From positions 303,461-367,460 of the forward strand of contig DAOTTU010000044.1 in the NCBI GenBank assembly GCA_034437655.1: a DNA stretch of 64,000 bases, written 5' to 3'. The translations under genes and the position numbers were made by a program. Shown here piece after piece: positions 9,072 through 16,854 of this stretch (position 1 is the stretch's first letter; every line of letters starts with the position of its first letter). This DNA is from J027 sp034437655. Its GTDB lineage: Bacteria > Chloroflexota > Anaerolineae > Aggregatilineales > J027. The notes below the pieces were generated by a model that saw only the letters and a list, made by a program, of their open reading frames with translations, did not search any database and had not been told where the DNA came from.

Positions 9072-10568
9072 GTGAATCCTGTGGCTGAAAATAATACACC
9101 ACCCAACAACCTTTCTGATGCTGAATCACCAGAAAATCAGGACACTGTTAGCGGTGCTGCGGGGGCAGCCGAAGAGTCAACACCAGTGGCTGAAACCACA
9201 CCGCCAGTACCTGAGTCATTGCAAACTGATGCAGCAACAAGTGATGAAAGTGAAGGCGAAGATGCGCCGTCGGCACCACCCGTTGCTACCGTGACAACGC
9301 CGGCACCGTCTGAAGATGGCGAAGCTAGTAGCCACGAGGCATCAGCAGAACCCCAGACCAATACAGATGATGACGACGATGAAGACGATCCGTCCTCTGA
9401 TGTTATGGGTGACGATGATGGCGATGATGCAACAGACTCAGATGACGACGACGACGATGACGGCCCAGATGAAAGTGCTACCGGCCTCAAACGTGGAACA
9501 TTGATTGAAGGGACTGTTCAAGCCACGTCTCCCACCGAAATTCTGGTTGAACTTGGTGAACATGGTGAAGGCGTCATCAATAGTCGTGAACTCGAACGCC
9601 TGACCAGTGCGACGTTAGAATCTCTTCATGAAGGGGCAACAGTACTGACTTTTGTGTTGTCTGCCTCAAACCAGGACGGACGTGCTGTGTTGTCAATCAG
9701 CCGTGCCCTCGAAGAAAGTGACTGGCGTGATGCTGAAGCCTATCTGAACAACGGTGATATCTATGACGGTAAAGTCAGTGGATATAACAAGGGCGGCTTG
9801 ATCGTTCGCTTTGGCCGTCTACGCGGGTTTGTGCCAGCTAGCCAGATTGCGAATGAGCGCCGTGACCGCGCAAAAGGTGGTAGCCCCGAAGAACGTTGGG
9901 GTGAAATGCTTGGTGAGCCGATTTATGTGAAGGTCGTTGAACTCAAGCGGTCCCGTAATCGGTTGATCCTTTCCGAACAAGCTGCCTCGCGTGAGGTACG
10001 TGAGAAAAAGAAGACCGAGTTGCTAGAAGAACTCAGTGTTGGCCAGGTTCGTCAGGGACGTGTTACCAGCCTGACCGAATTTGGCGCTTTCGTAGATCTC
10101 GGTGGTGCAGACGGGCTCGTACACCTCACCGAACTCTCATGGACACATGTGACTCACCCCGGCGAGGTTGTGCAAGTGGGGCAAGAAGTCGAAGTTGAAG
10201 TTATCAGTGTTGATGTTTCTGACCGCCGCATCGGTCTGAGTATGCGCCGCCTTGGGGATGACCCGTGGGACGATATTGCAGACCAGTATGAACGCGGGCA
10301 ATTGATCCAGGCAACCGTGACAAAACTCACCAAATTTGGGGCGTTTGCACGACTTGTAGAACACCCCGAAATTGAGGGATTGATCCATGTGAGCGAGCTT
10401 TCTGAACATCGTGTCCGTCATCCGCGTGAAGTCGTTAGTAAGGGAGATGTACTCACCCTGCGTATAATAAAGATAGAGAAAGAACAACGTCGGCTGGGCT
10501 TGAGCCTTAAGCAAGTTGATTCTCCAGAATTTATGGATTTCGACTGGCGTATGACGGACGATCAATAG
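9072..10568 (+). CDS. Four-domain S1 RNA-binding protein (ribosomal protein S1-like) with acidic N-terminus
   Basis: About 498 residues from GTG 9072, which follows AGGAGG (9062-9067) by four bases. A GTG at 9081 is the alternative. The first 135 residues are a low-complexity tail very rich in Asp, Glu, Ser and Thr with runs of four to six acidic residues. Four S1 OB-folds follow, beginning near residues 139 (GTLIEGTVQ), 228 (DIYDGKVSG), 323 (GQVRQGRVTS) and 408 (GQLIQATVTK). The last two are canonical, with FGAF and GL(V/I)H signatures. It probably binds mRNA at the ribosome as S1 does. The acidic tail is unusual for S1 and could be a disordered regulatory region. Confidence 0.85.
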   Translation: MNPVAENNTPPNNLSDAESPENQDTVSGAAGAAEESTPVAETTPPVPESLQTDAATSDESEGEDAPSAPPVATVTTPAPSEDGEASSHEASAEPQTNTDDDDDEDDPSSDVMGDDDGDDATDSDDDDDDDGPDESATGLKRGTLIEGTVQATSPTEILVELGEHGEGVINSRELERLTSATLESLHEGATVLTFVLSASNQDGRAVLSISRALEESDWRDAEAYLNNGDIYDGKVSGYNKGGLIVRFGRLRGFVPASQIANERRDRAKGGSPEERWGEMLGEPIYVKVVELKRSRNRLILSEQAASREVREKKKTELLEELSVGQVRQGRVTSLTEFGAFVDLGGADGLVHLTELSWTHVTHPGEVVQVGQEVEVEVISVDVSDRRIGLSMRRLGDDPWDDIADQYERGQLIQATVTKLTKFGAFARLVEHPEIEGLIHVSELSEHRVRHPREVVSKGDVLTLRIIKIEKEQRRLGLSLKQVDSPEFMDFDWRMTDDQ

Positions 10569-10888
10569 GGTGTCTATGAACGGAACGCATGAACACTTTG
10601 TGAACAATCCAGATAAGCAGTTGCTCATGTTTTCCGGGCTCGCCTATAATTTATTAGATAGAGGTTTCGCAAAATAGAGGGAACTTCGTAATCTGATTAA
10701 GCAAGACACCAATTTGCATTAACAGCGTAAGCACCATCGTGTTCATGAATCAGGACAACGCAGCGTGGGAAGTACAGCAATTATCGGGAATCACCGCAAT
10801 TTACAGTTAAGGATACGACTCTAATTCGACCTCCAACACCAGAACCTGGATGCCTAAGTTAGGTCGATGTCTTAGGAGGACAATAACC
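10569..10888. other. Intergenic leader upstream of clpC
   Basis: A 320-bp region between the S1 gene and clpC. It holds one good promoter (10621-10650), a leader of about 230 nt and a strong Shine-Dalgarno AGGAGGA at 10874-10880. No open frame in the leader looks real. I did not recognise a riboswitch or a CtsR-type heptad repeat. Confidence 0.5.
10621..10650 (+). promoter_or_regulatory. Probable clpC promoter
   Basis: TTGCTC at 10621-10626 and a perfect TATAAT at 10645-10650 are 18 bp apart. Transcription would begin near 10657, leaving an unusually long leader before the clpC ATG at 10889. Confidence 0.6.
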
Positions 10889-13528
10889 ATGCCAGAGCAG
10901 CGTAATCAAGGCCAGGGTGGCAACAAAATGGAACGTTTCACCCAACGCGCACGGCGTGTGCTGAGTTTGGCGCAAGAAGAAGCCGAACGGATGCAGCACA
11001 GCTACATTGGAACCGAACACCTTCTACTTGGACTGATGCGTGAAGAAGGGGGTGTGGCTGGTCGCGTGTTGAGCGAACTAGGGTTGGACCAACGCCGGGT
11101 CGAAGAACTTGTCGAACGGATGACAAGCTCTAAACGGACTTCCGGCCCAGCTCAAATGGATTTGTCACCGAGTACGAAAAAAGTGCTGGAACTGGCTGTT
11201 GACGAAGCGCGTCGTCTTGGTCATCACTATATCGGAACCGAACACCTCTTGCTGGGGTTGGTGCGGCAAACTGATGGCGTTGCAATTGAAGTGCTTAAGC
11301 GCCTCAATATCAATCCAGAAGACATCCGTCGTCAAACCCGCCGCATTCTTCAAGAAGACCCAGAGCGCAACCGCCGTGACATCCGTCGCCGCGAGTCTAG
11401 CTCAACAAGTGAGAGCAGTATGTCTACACGTTCATCCCGGTCTACGTCCCGTTCAGACAAGAAAAGCTCAACACCGCTCATTGATCAACTCGCCACTGAC
11501 CTGACGCAACTTGCCGAAGAAAATCGGCTGGACCCCGTCATCGGGCGTGAGCTTGAAATTGAGCGCGTAATCCAGATTTTGAGCCGCCGTACCAAGAATA
11601 ACCCCGCGCTTATCGGTGAACCGGGCGTTGGTAAGACTGCCATCATTGAAGGGCTTGCCCAGCGCATCGTTGACCGCGACGCCCCGCGCCCATTGCTGAA
11701 CAAGCGTGTTTTGCAGCTTGACGTGGGTAGCCTTGTGGCTGGCACCATGTACCGTGGGCAATTTGAAGAACGCCTGAAGCGTGTTGTCGAAGAATTGAAA
11801 TCTTCTGACAGCATTTTGTTCATTGACGAAGTTCACATGCTTGTCGGGGCTGGTTCTGCTGGCAGCAGCGTAGATGCCGCCAACATCCTCAAGCCTGCAC
11901 TGGCACGTGGGGAACTGCAATGCATCGGTGCAACGACGCTTGATGAGTATCGTAAGAACATTGAAAACGATGCCGCACTGGAACGTCGTTTCCAGAAGGT
12001 ATTGGTCGAAGAACCAACGATTGAGCAGACTATCGAAATTCTGCACGGTATCAAGAACGCTTACGAAGAGCATCACGACCTCGAAATTTCGAATGATGCG
12101 ATTGATTCGGCGGCAAACCTCTCGGCACGTTACCTGCCAGACCGGTTCTTGCCGGACAAGGCGATTGACCTCATTGACGAGGCGTCGAGCCGTGTACGCA
12201 TGTACAAGAGCCCTGACAGCACACGCTATCGCCAGATTGACTCTGAGCGGCTGAACCTCCTCGACGAAATCGAAGAGATGGACCTTCAGCGCGAAGAAGA
12301 AGAATTCGAAGCGGATGCTGAATTTGATAAGCGCTACGAAGAGCTGAAGACGCGCCTGGAAGAAGTTAACCTCCAGCTTAGCGACTTCAAAGCAAGCTGG
12401 AATCAGGAAACTGAAAAGCCGCGCCTCATCGCAGAAGACGTTGCCGAAGTGCTTGGTATGCTGACGGGTATCCCGGTGACCACCATCGCTGAAGAAGAAT
12501 CACAGCGCCTGCTGCGTATGGAAGGCGAACTGCACAAGCGGATTGTTGGCCAGGATGAAGCCATCGTCGCTATCAGTAAGGCTGTGCGCCGTTCACGGGC
12601 CGGCCTCAAAGACCCACGCCGCCCCATTGGTTCGTTCTTGTTCCTCGGACCGACAGGTGTTGGTAAGACTGAACTCTCGAAGGCACTTGCTGAATTCTTG
12701 TTCGGTAGCGAAGAAGCCCTCATTCAGCTAGACATGAGTGAGTTCATGGAACGTCACACGGTTGCCCGTCTGACTGGTGCGCCTCCCGGGTATGTCGGTT
12801 ACGAAGATGCTGGTCAGTTGACCGAAGCGATTCGCCGCCGCCCATACAGCATTGTCGTCTTTGACGAGGTTGAAAAAGCACACCCCGAAGCGCTTAACAT
12901 GCTGCTGCAAATCATGGAAGAAGGGCACCTTTCCGACGCACGTGGCCGCCAGGTTGACTTCCGCAATGCAATCATCGTCATGACCAGTAACGTTGGCGCA
13001 GACATGATCAAGCGCGGCACATCCATTGGCTTCGAAGTGCCGAAGGACGAAAACGCATCTGTTCAAGAAGAATATGATGCGATGAAGAAGCGCGTGATGG
13101 AAGAACTGCGGCGCAACTTCCGCCCCGAATTCCTCAATCGCCTTGATGGTACGGTCGTCTTCCGCGCGTTGACCAAGGAAGAAATCAACGACATCGTTGA
13201 AATCCGTCTGGAAGAAGTTCGTGAGTTAGTGGTCGAACATCAACTTGAACTTGAGGTCAGCGAAAGCGCGCGCAGCTACCTTGGCCGTGAAGGGTACGAC
13301 CCAGACTACGGTGCCCGTCCGTTACGGCGTGTGATTACCAACCTGATGGAAGATCGCCTCTCTGACGGTATCCTCGGTGGTGAGTTTGTGCCGGGTTCAA
13401 CAGTCTATATTGATCTGGAAACCGACGAAGACGGTAAGGAAAAGCTGATCTTCACAGCCACACCGCCTGAAGAAAGAGCAGAAGCGGCTGAAGAAACTGC
13501 GCAGGAAACGCCAGAACCCACCAGCTAG
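10889..13528 (+). CDS. clpC: ATP-dependent Clp protease ATPase subunit ClpC
   Basis: AAA+ unfoldase of about 879 residues. ATG 10889 is chosen because AGGAGGA lies eight bases upstream. Two Clp-N repeats occupy about residues 15-160, each with YIGTEHLLLGL. A basic Arg/Ser linker follows. D1 has Walker A GEPGVGKTA near 243 and Walker B LFIDEVH near 310. A short coiled-coil M domain lies near 455-510, ClpC-like and shorter than in ClpB. D2 has Walker A GPTGVGKTE near 586 and Walker B VVFDEVEKAH. An IGF tripeptide (SIGFEVP, near 712) is the ClpP-docking loop, which supports ClpC over the disaggregase ClpB. The C-terminal 25 residues are a Glu/Ala/Thr-rich tail. No mcsA/mcsB or ctsR gene is adjacent. 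Confidence 0.94.
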   Translation: MPEQRNQGQGGNKMERFTQRARRVLSLAQEEAERMQHSYIGTEHLLLGLMREEGGVAGRVLSELGLDQRRVEELVERMTSSKRTSGPAQMDLSPSTKKVLELAVDEARRLGHHYIGTEHLLLGLVRQTDGVAIEVLKRLNINPEDIRRQTRRILQEDPERNRRDIRRRESSSTSESSMSTRSSRSTSRSDKKSSTPLIDQLATDLTQLAEENRLDPVIGRELEIERVIQILSRRTKNNPALIGEPGVGKTAIIEGLAQRIVDRDAPRPLLNKRVLQLDVGSLVAGTMYRGQFEERLKRVVEELKSSDSILFIDEVHMLVGAGSAGSSVDAANILKPALARGELQCIGATTLDEYRKNIENDAALERRFQKVLVEEPTIEQTIEILHGIKNAYEEHHDLEISNDAIDSAANLSARYLPDRFLPDKAIDLIDEASSRVRMYKSPDSTRYRQIDSERLNLLDEIEEMDLQREEEEFEADAEFDKRYEELKTRLEEVNLQLSDFKASWNQETEKPRLIAEDVAEVLGMLTGIPVTTIAEEESQRLLRMEGELHKRIVGQDEAIVAISKAVRRSRAGLKDPRRPIGSFLFLGPTGVGKTELSKALAEFLFGSEEALIQLDMSEFMERHTVARLTGAPPGYVGYEDAGQLTEAIRRRPYSIVVFDEVEKAHPEALNMLLQIMEEGHLSDARGRQVDFRNAIIVMTSNVGADMIKRGTSIGFEVPKDENASVQEEYDAMKKRVMEELRRNFRPEFLNRLDGTVVFRALTKEEINDIVEIRLEEVRELVVEHQLELEVSESARSYLGREGYDPDYGARPLRRVITNLMEDRLSDGILGGEFVPGSTVYIDLETDEDGKEKLIFTATPPEERAEAAEETAQETPEPTS

Positions 13529-13563
13529 GACAACAACTGTGTCCTGCTAACGTACGACGATAG

Positions 13564-13607
13564 AACGTTCGGTGGCTGCTGATAGTTGCCGAACGTTTTT
13601 CATTTTT
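13564..13607 (+). terminator. Rho-independent terminator after clpC
   Basis: A perfect 9-bp stem, AACGTTCGG (13564-13572) against CCGAACGTT (13589-13597), encloses a 16-nt loop. It is followed by a T-rich run (TTTCATTTTT). It lies 36 bp after the clpC stop. Confidence 0.8.
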
Positions 13608-13615
13608 GCGCATGT

Positions 13616-13648
13616 TGTCAGCGTACATAAATTGAGTTTACGTTGACA
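13616..13648. repeat. Inverted repeat overlapping the thi promoter -35
   Basis: TGTCAGCGTA (13616-13625) and TACGTTGACA (13639-13648) are inverted copies matching at 9 of 10 positions around a 13-bp spacer. The right arm contains the TTGACA -35 hexamer. This position suits a repressor operator, but chance similarity cannot be excluded. Confidence 0.4.
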
Positions 13649-13672
13649 GCAAGCATCACTTCGCGGTAAATT
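13643..13672 (+). promoter_or_regulatory. Probable promoter of the thiamine operon
   Basis: A perfect TTGACA (13643-13648) is followed 18 bp later by TAAATT (13667-13672). Transcription would start near 13680, about 20 nt before the TPP aptamer, as expected for a riboswitch leader. Confidence 0.55.
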
Positions 13673-13699
13673 GGAATTAACTTGTCCATTAAGAATTTC

Positions 13700-13791
13700 G
13701 CACAGGGGAGCTTGGGCACACCAGGCTGAGAGGGTGCAAGTAGCGCAGCACCGACCCTTTACCTGAACCGGATAATGCCGGCGGAGGGAGA
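13700..13791 (+). ncRNA. TPP riboswitch (THI-box) aptamer
   Basis: The conserved THI-box blocks are all present in order: AGGGGAGC near 13704, CTGAGAGGGT at 13726-13735, GACCCTTT at 13753-13760 and ACCTGAACCGGATAATGCCG at 13761-13780, closing with GCGGAGGGAG. These form the pyrimidine and pyrophosphate sensor helices of the TPP aptamer. It precedes thiN and thiamine transporter genes, which is the expected context. The downstream hairpin at 13819-13841 is the likely expression platform. TPP binding should lower expression of the operon. Confidence 0.95.
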
Positions 13792-13818
13792 TGGCACTGT
13801 ATGAAACGCAGACACCCC

Positions 13819-13841
13819 AACTCCCCCATAGGGAGTTTTTT
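13819..13841 (+). terminator. Riboswitch expression platform: hairpin with U-run that also contains the thiN ribosome-binding site
   Basis: AACTCCC (13819-13825) pairs with GGGAGTT (13831-13837) around a 5-nt loop and runs into six T residues (13836-13841), the form of an intrinsic terminator. The GGGAG in the right arm (13831-13835) is also the best Shine-Dalgarno for the thiN ATG at 13842. GGGAG at 13786-13790, at the end of the aptamer, can pair with the same CTCCC, offering an alternative fold. The stem is short, so translational control may dominate over termination. Confidence 0.7.
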
Positions 13842-14495
13842 ATGCAAACAGTCATTGTGGCAAATGGTAGCCTTATCCACGGCCCAGCGGTGGACAAAGC
13901 GCTACGGCTTGCTATCAAAGGTGCGTTTACCATTGCTGTAGACGGTGGTGGCAACCACACGCGGCAGCTTGGCATCCTCCCCTCACTGGTCATTGGTGAC
14001 CTCGACTCTATCACACCTGCCAACCTGAACGCCTACGAAGAGCAAGGCATTGAGGTCTTACGATTTCGCCCTGACAAGGATGAAACTGACCTTGAACTGG
14101 CATTGATAGAAGCTGTCGAACGCGGTGCAACCTGGATTCGTGTGCTGGCGGCTGTTGGTGATCGCTTGGACCAGACAATAGCGAACATCTATCTACTGGC
14201 CTTGCCACAACTCTCTGGCCTTGATGTGCGCATTGTGGACGGTTGGCAAACGATGTGGTTATGGTCGCCGGGCGAACACTACATTTTTGGTAACGCTGGC
14301 GACACGGTTTCGTTGATTCCGTTCGACGGTAACGTGACAGACATCCACACCGAGGGCCTCACATATCCCCTGAAAGGCGAAACATTGTACATTGGCCCGG
14401 CACGTGGTATCAGCAACGTATTAGAGCAAGTATCGGCGACGGTACGCTTTGCAACTGGTAAATTGCTGGTCATCCACACGGTCGGCCGTGCCTAG
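13842..14495 (+). CDS. thiN: Thiamine pyrophosphokinase
   Basis: A 217-residue enzyme that transfers pyrophosphate from ATP to thiamine, making TPP. The N-terminal half has the catalytic signatures AVDGGGNH (near 33-40), PSLVIGDLDSI (near 47-57) and DKDETDLELAL (near 79-89), which bind ATP/Mg. The C-terminal half is the thiamine-binding barrel, ending in SNVLEQVSATVRFATGKLLV. The start is ATG 13842, preceded by GGGAG at a six-base spacing. An in-frame ATG at 13791 lies inside the aptamer's 3' strand and would add 17 unrelated residues, so it is rejected. It is the first gene of a TPP-riboswitch operon with a transporter for thiamine or its precursors, which together suggest salvage. Confidence 0.93.
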   Translation: MQTVIVANGSLIHGPAVDKALRLAIKGAFTIAVDGGGNHTRQLGILPSLVIGDLDSITPANLNAYEEQGIEVLRFRPDKDETDLELALIEAVERGATWIRVLAAVGDRLDQTIANIYLLALPQLSGLDVRIVDGWQTMWLWSPGEHYIFGNAGDTVSLIPFDGNVTDIHTEGLTYPLKGETLYIGPARGISNVLEQVSATVRFATGKLLVIHTVGRA

Positions 14496-14508
14496 AAAGG
14501 AAATCTAC

Positions 14509-14802
14509 ATGAACCAAGAACGGACGATCACCATGAGTGTGCAAGTGTTGCCACTCACTGACCAGAACACATATGCTGTTGTGGACCAAGCGATTGCTGC
14601 GATTCAGGCAACAGGGATCAAGTACATTGTCACTCCGATGGAGACTGTGCTTGAAGGTACCTGGGACGAGTGTATGTCAGCAGCCAAAGCTGCCCACGAT
14701 AGCTGTTTTGCGCAGGGTGTGCGGCAAGCGGTGACCTACATCAAAATCTCAGATGCGGTGGACGGGTCAACTATTGATGACAAGCTCGCCAATTACCGTT
14801 GA
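14509..14802 (+). CDS. Thiamine-binding protein, MTH1187/YkoF family
   Basis: A small cytoplasmic ferredoxin-like protein of 97 residues, starting at ATG 14509 behind GAAAGGAAA. The pattern VQVLPLTD...YAVVDQAIAAIQATGIKYIVTPMETVLEGTWDE matches the PF01910-type family (formerly DUF77), whose members bind thiamine or hydroxymethylpyrimidine. It sits between thiN and a ThiX-like permease under a TPP riboswitch, which supports the same ligand. Its exact task is not known; a carrier or sensor for imported pyrimidine is plausible. Length is typical. The downstream permease start overlaps its last 26 bases. Confidence 0.82.
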   Translation: MNQERTITMSVQVLPLTDQNTYAVVDQAIAAIQATGIKYIVTPMETVLEGTWDECMSAAKAAHDSCFAQGVRQAVTYIKISDAVDGSTIDDKLANYR

Positions 14803-15724
14803 GGGTAAATCAGCGGACGCTACGCAGCACCACCACCACAACACAGCTTCACCACGCGGTCGGTTTCCCCTGCACCAGTTGATAGACGTCCTGCGCTCTG
14901 TCGCCATCCTTGTGACGGTCGGTCTGGTTGTAGTGATGTTCATCGGCGGGGTAGCACAGCTCTACATTGACATCAACGCCACCACAGGGGGGGAAGTCGA
15001 AGGGTTGCTGCCCAGCGTCGATGCGTTGCAGGCATCCTGGGCAGAGCATCGTACCCTGTTAATGGAAGAACACATCCCTGCAACACTGTGGGTCACCGTG
15101 ACGGGGCTTTCCATCGCGATTGGTTTTGGGGTATTTCTCGCCGCAATTATGGACCTTTTTGCGCCGTTGCGGTGGATTTTGTACCCCATTATTGTCATCT
15201 CGCAGACAATACCGATCTTTGCGATTGCGGTGCTGCTGATTATCCTGTTCGGCTTTGATTTCGGGCCGAAAATCGTGGTTGTGACGCTGTTCTGCTTTTT
15301 CCCTATCACGATTAACACCCTCAGCGGACTCCAGAGCGCCGACCCGGTCCATATCAAGCTACTGCGTTCAATGGGAGCCAATCGGCTGCAAACGTGGTGG
15401 AAAGTGCGCTTACCGGCAGCGATGCCCTCATTTTTCAGTGGGTTGCGTATTGCCGCCACGTACAGCGTTGTTGGTGCAGTCATTGGGGAGTATGTCGGTA
15501 GTGGAGATGGGCTGGGGCGTTTTTTGCAACGCTCCTATCGTAGCTTCGACACCGACCAGGCCTATCTTGCTATCGTCGTGATTGCTGCTTTAAGCGTGAT
15601 GCTGGTGGTCTTCTCAATGCTAGTCGAGGTGCTTGTCCTACGGTGGCGCTATGCAGGCGTCATCAACACCAGGCGACGTATGCAGGCCCTTTTGCAACGT
15701 TTCAAATTATCTAACTCGCAATAG
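14777..15724 (+). CDS. ABC transporter permease, ThiX-like
   Basis: Inner-membrane permease of about 315 residues from ATG 14777, which overlaps the previous gene. The first 35 residues are polar with a His4 run (ATQHHHHN) and are probably cytoplasmic. Helices follow near residues 42-62, 103-125, 130-170, 180-205, 225-250 and 265-292. The coupling-loop EAA region reads LLRSMGANRLQTWWKVRLPAAMPSFF, with the Gly and Pro-Ala-Ala typical of binding-protein-dependent permeases of the SsuC/TauC/ThiX group. It is flanked by thiN and ThiY-like and ThiZ-like genes, so it most likely moves a thiamine precursor or thiamine. The weak ribosome-binding site suggests translational coupling. Confidence 0.88.
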   Translation: MTSSPITVEGKSADATQHHHHNTASPRGRFPLHQLIDVLRSVAILVTVGLVVVMFIGGVAQLYIDINATTGGEVEGLLPSVDALQASWAEHRTLLMEEHIPATLWVTVTGLSIAIGFGVFLAAIMDLFAPLRWILYPIIVISQTIPIFAIAVLLIILFGFDFGPKIVVVTLFCFFPITINTLSGLQSADPVHIKLLRSMGANRLQTWWKVRLPAAMPSFFSGLRIAATYSVVGAVIGEYVGSGDGLGRFLQRSYRSFDTDQAYLAIVVIAALSVMLVVFSMLVEVLVLRWRYAGVINTRRRMQALLQRFKLSNSQ

Positions 15725-15748
15725 AACAAACAAGGAGTACAACACCTG

Positions 15749-16846
15749 ATGTCTTATTTTCGTAAGTGCTTTACACTCGCCGCGCTCGTTATGCTCAGCC
15801 TTGCGTTGAGTGTCCCGGCTTTTGCACAGGGCGATGGTGATAGTGACGATACACCACCCGACCCTCTCGGCGGCGCGACTGAGTTCGCTACGCTGGACGA
15901 ACCTACCGACGTGCGGCTCATGCTGGACTGGACACCGAATACTAACCACACTGGCTTCTACGTGGCGCAAGAACAGGGTTACTTTGCCGAAGCCAACCTC
16001 AACGTCGACATCATTGAACCCACCGATATTTTCCCCGAAAACGCGCTGGATGCAGGCATTGTAGACTTCGGTGTCGGCTTTCAAGATTTCAGCACCCCGG
16101 CGATGGCTGGTGATGCCGACATTGTGTCCATTGCGGCAATGATACAGAACAACACCTCTGGTTTCGTGACGCTGGCGGATGACCACACCCTTGACACCCC
16201 CGCAGACCTGGCCGGTCTGGATTATGGTGGCTTTGGCTTCATTGACCTTGAAAATGCCATCCTCGACACCTTCCTCGCCTGTGACAACGCTGAATGGAAC
16301 GACGCCAATTACATTGAAGCCCCGCAGGATGTCATTGAACTCATGGCACGCGACCGTGTAGACTTTGGCTGGATTTTCTATGGCTGGCAGGGCATCAACG
16401 CTGAACTTGACGGGCGTGACCTTAGCCGTCTGATGCTGATGGACTATCCCGACTGCATCCCCAACTACTACACCCCTATTCTGTTGACCAGCGGCACCAT
16501 GATTGTCGAGAATCCAGACGTTGTACGGGCTTTTGTACATGCGACAGCGCGTGGCTTTGCGTTTGCTATTGAAAATCCATCTGAGGCGGCCGATATTTTG
16601 ATTGACGCTGTGCCCGAACTTGACGACGAACTGGTCCGTGCTAGCGCCGAATATCTGGCCGCTGAATATCAGGCTGATGCGCCGCGTTGGGGCCAACAAA
16701 CTGCCGAAACGTGGGAAACCTTCACGGCTTTTCTCGTGGACAATGGCATCGTTGAGAGCTTTGATCCAGCCGACTTCTGGACGAACGACTTTTTACCCGG
16801 CGAGGTTGCGAATATGGATGCCAACATGAATGAGGACACCGAGTAA
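15749..16846 (+). CDS. ABC substrate-binding protein, ThiY/NMT1-like
   Basis: Exported solute-binding protein of 365 residues. A Sec signal ends near residue 26 (VPAFA-QG) and no lipobox Cys follows. The family hallmark DWTPNTNHTGFYVA (about residues 66-79) matches ThiY and THI5/NMT1 proteins that bind formylaminopyrimidine-type precursors of HMP. The following ANLNVDIIEP and DFGVGFQDFSTPA strands line the cleft. The C-terminal lobe contains NPDVVRAFVHATARGFAFAIENP. AAGGAG precedes ATG 15749. Under TPP control and next to ThiX and ThiZ homologues, it is best read as the receptor of a thiamine-precursor importer. The exact ligand (FAMP, HMP or thiamine) cannot be told from the sequence. Confidence 0.87.
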   Translation: MSYFRKCFTLAALVMLSLALSVPAFAQGDGDSDDTPPDPLGGATEFATLDEPTDVRLMLDWTPNTNHTGFYVAQEQGYFAEANLNVDIIEPTDIFPENALDAGIVDFGVGFQDFSTPAMAGDADIVSIAAMIQNNTSGFVTLADDHTLDTPADLAGLDYGGFGFIDLENAILDTFLACDNAEWNDANYIEAPQDVIELMARDRVDFGWIFYGWQGINAELDGRDLSRLMLMDYPDCIPNYYTPILLTSGTMIVENPDVVRAFVHATARGFAFAIENPSEAADILIDAVPELDDELVRASAEYLAAEYQADAPRWGQQTAETWETFTAFLVDNGIVESFDPADFWTNDFLPGEVANMDANMNEDTE

Positions 16847-16854
16847 CCCAACCC

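Larger units (their letters stand above)
13529..13841. other. Regulatory region between clpC and thiN
   Basis: A 313-bp non-coding stretch that is almost fully explained. It holds the clpC terminator (13564-13607), an inverted repeat overlapping a promoter -35 (13616-13648), a promoter (13643-13672), a TPP aptamer (13700-13791) and a hairpin expression platform (13819-13841), each listed below. Confidence 0.8.

Noticed and set aside
9137..9490. A Ser-rich minus-strand frame opposite the S1 acidic tail
   Set aside because: Long Ser runs are simply the reverse complement of Asp (GAT/GAC) codon runs in the S1 protein.
13791..13841. An in-frame earlier ATG for thiN at 13791
   Set aside because: It lies at the 3' edge of the TPP aptamer, would add 17 residues unlike the family, and the ATG at 13842 has a well-spaced GGGAG.
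15707..16699. A 330-residue open frame antisense to the ThiY-like gene
   Set aside because: The plus strand encodes a signal peptide and family motifs in the same place; the antisense product resembles nothing and lacks a start signal.
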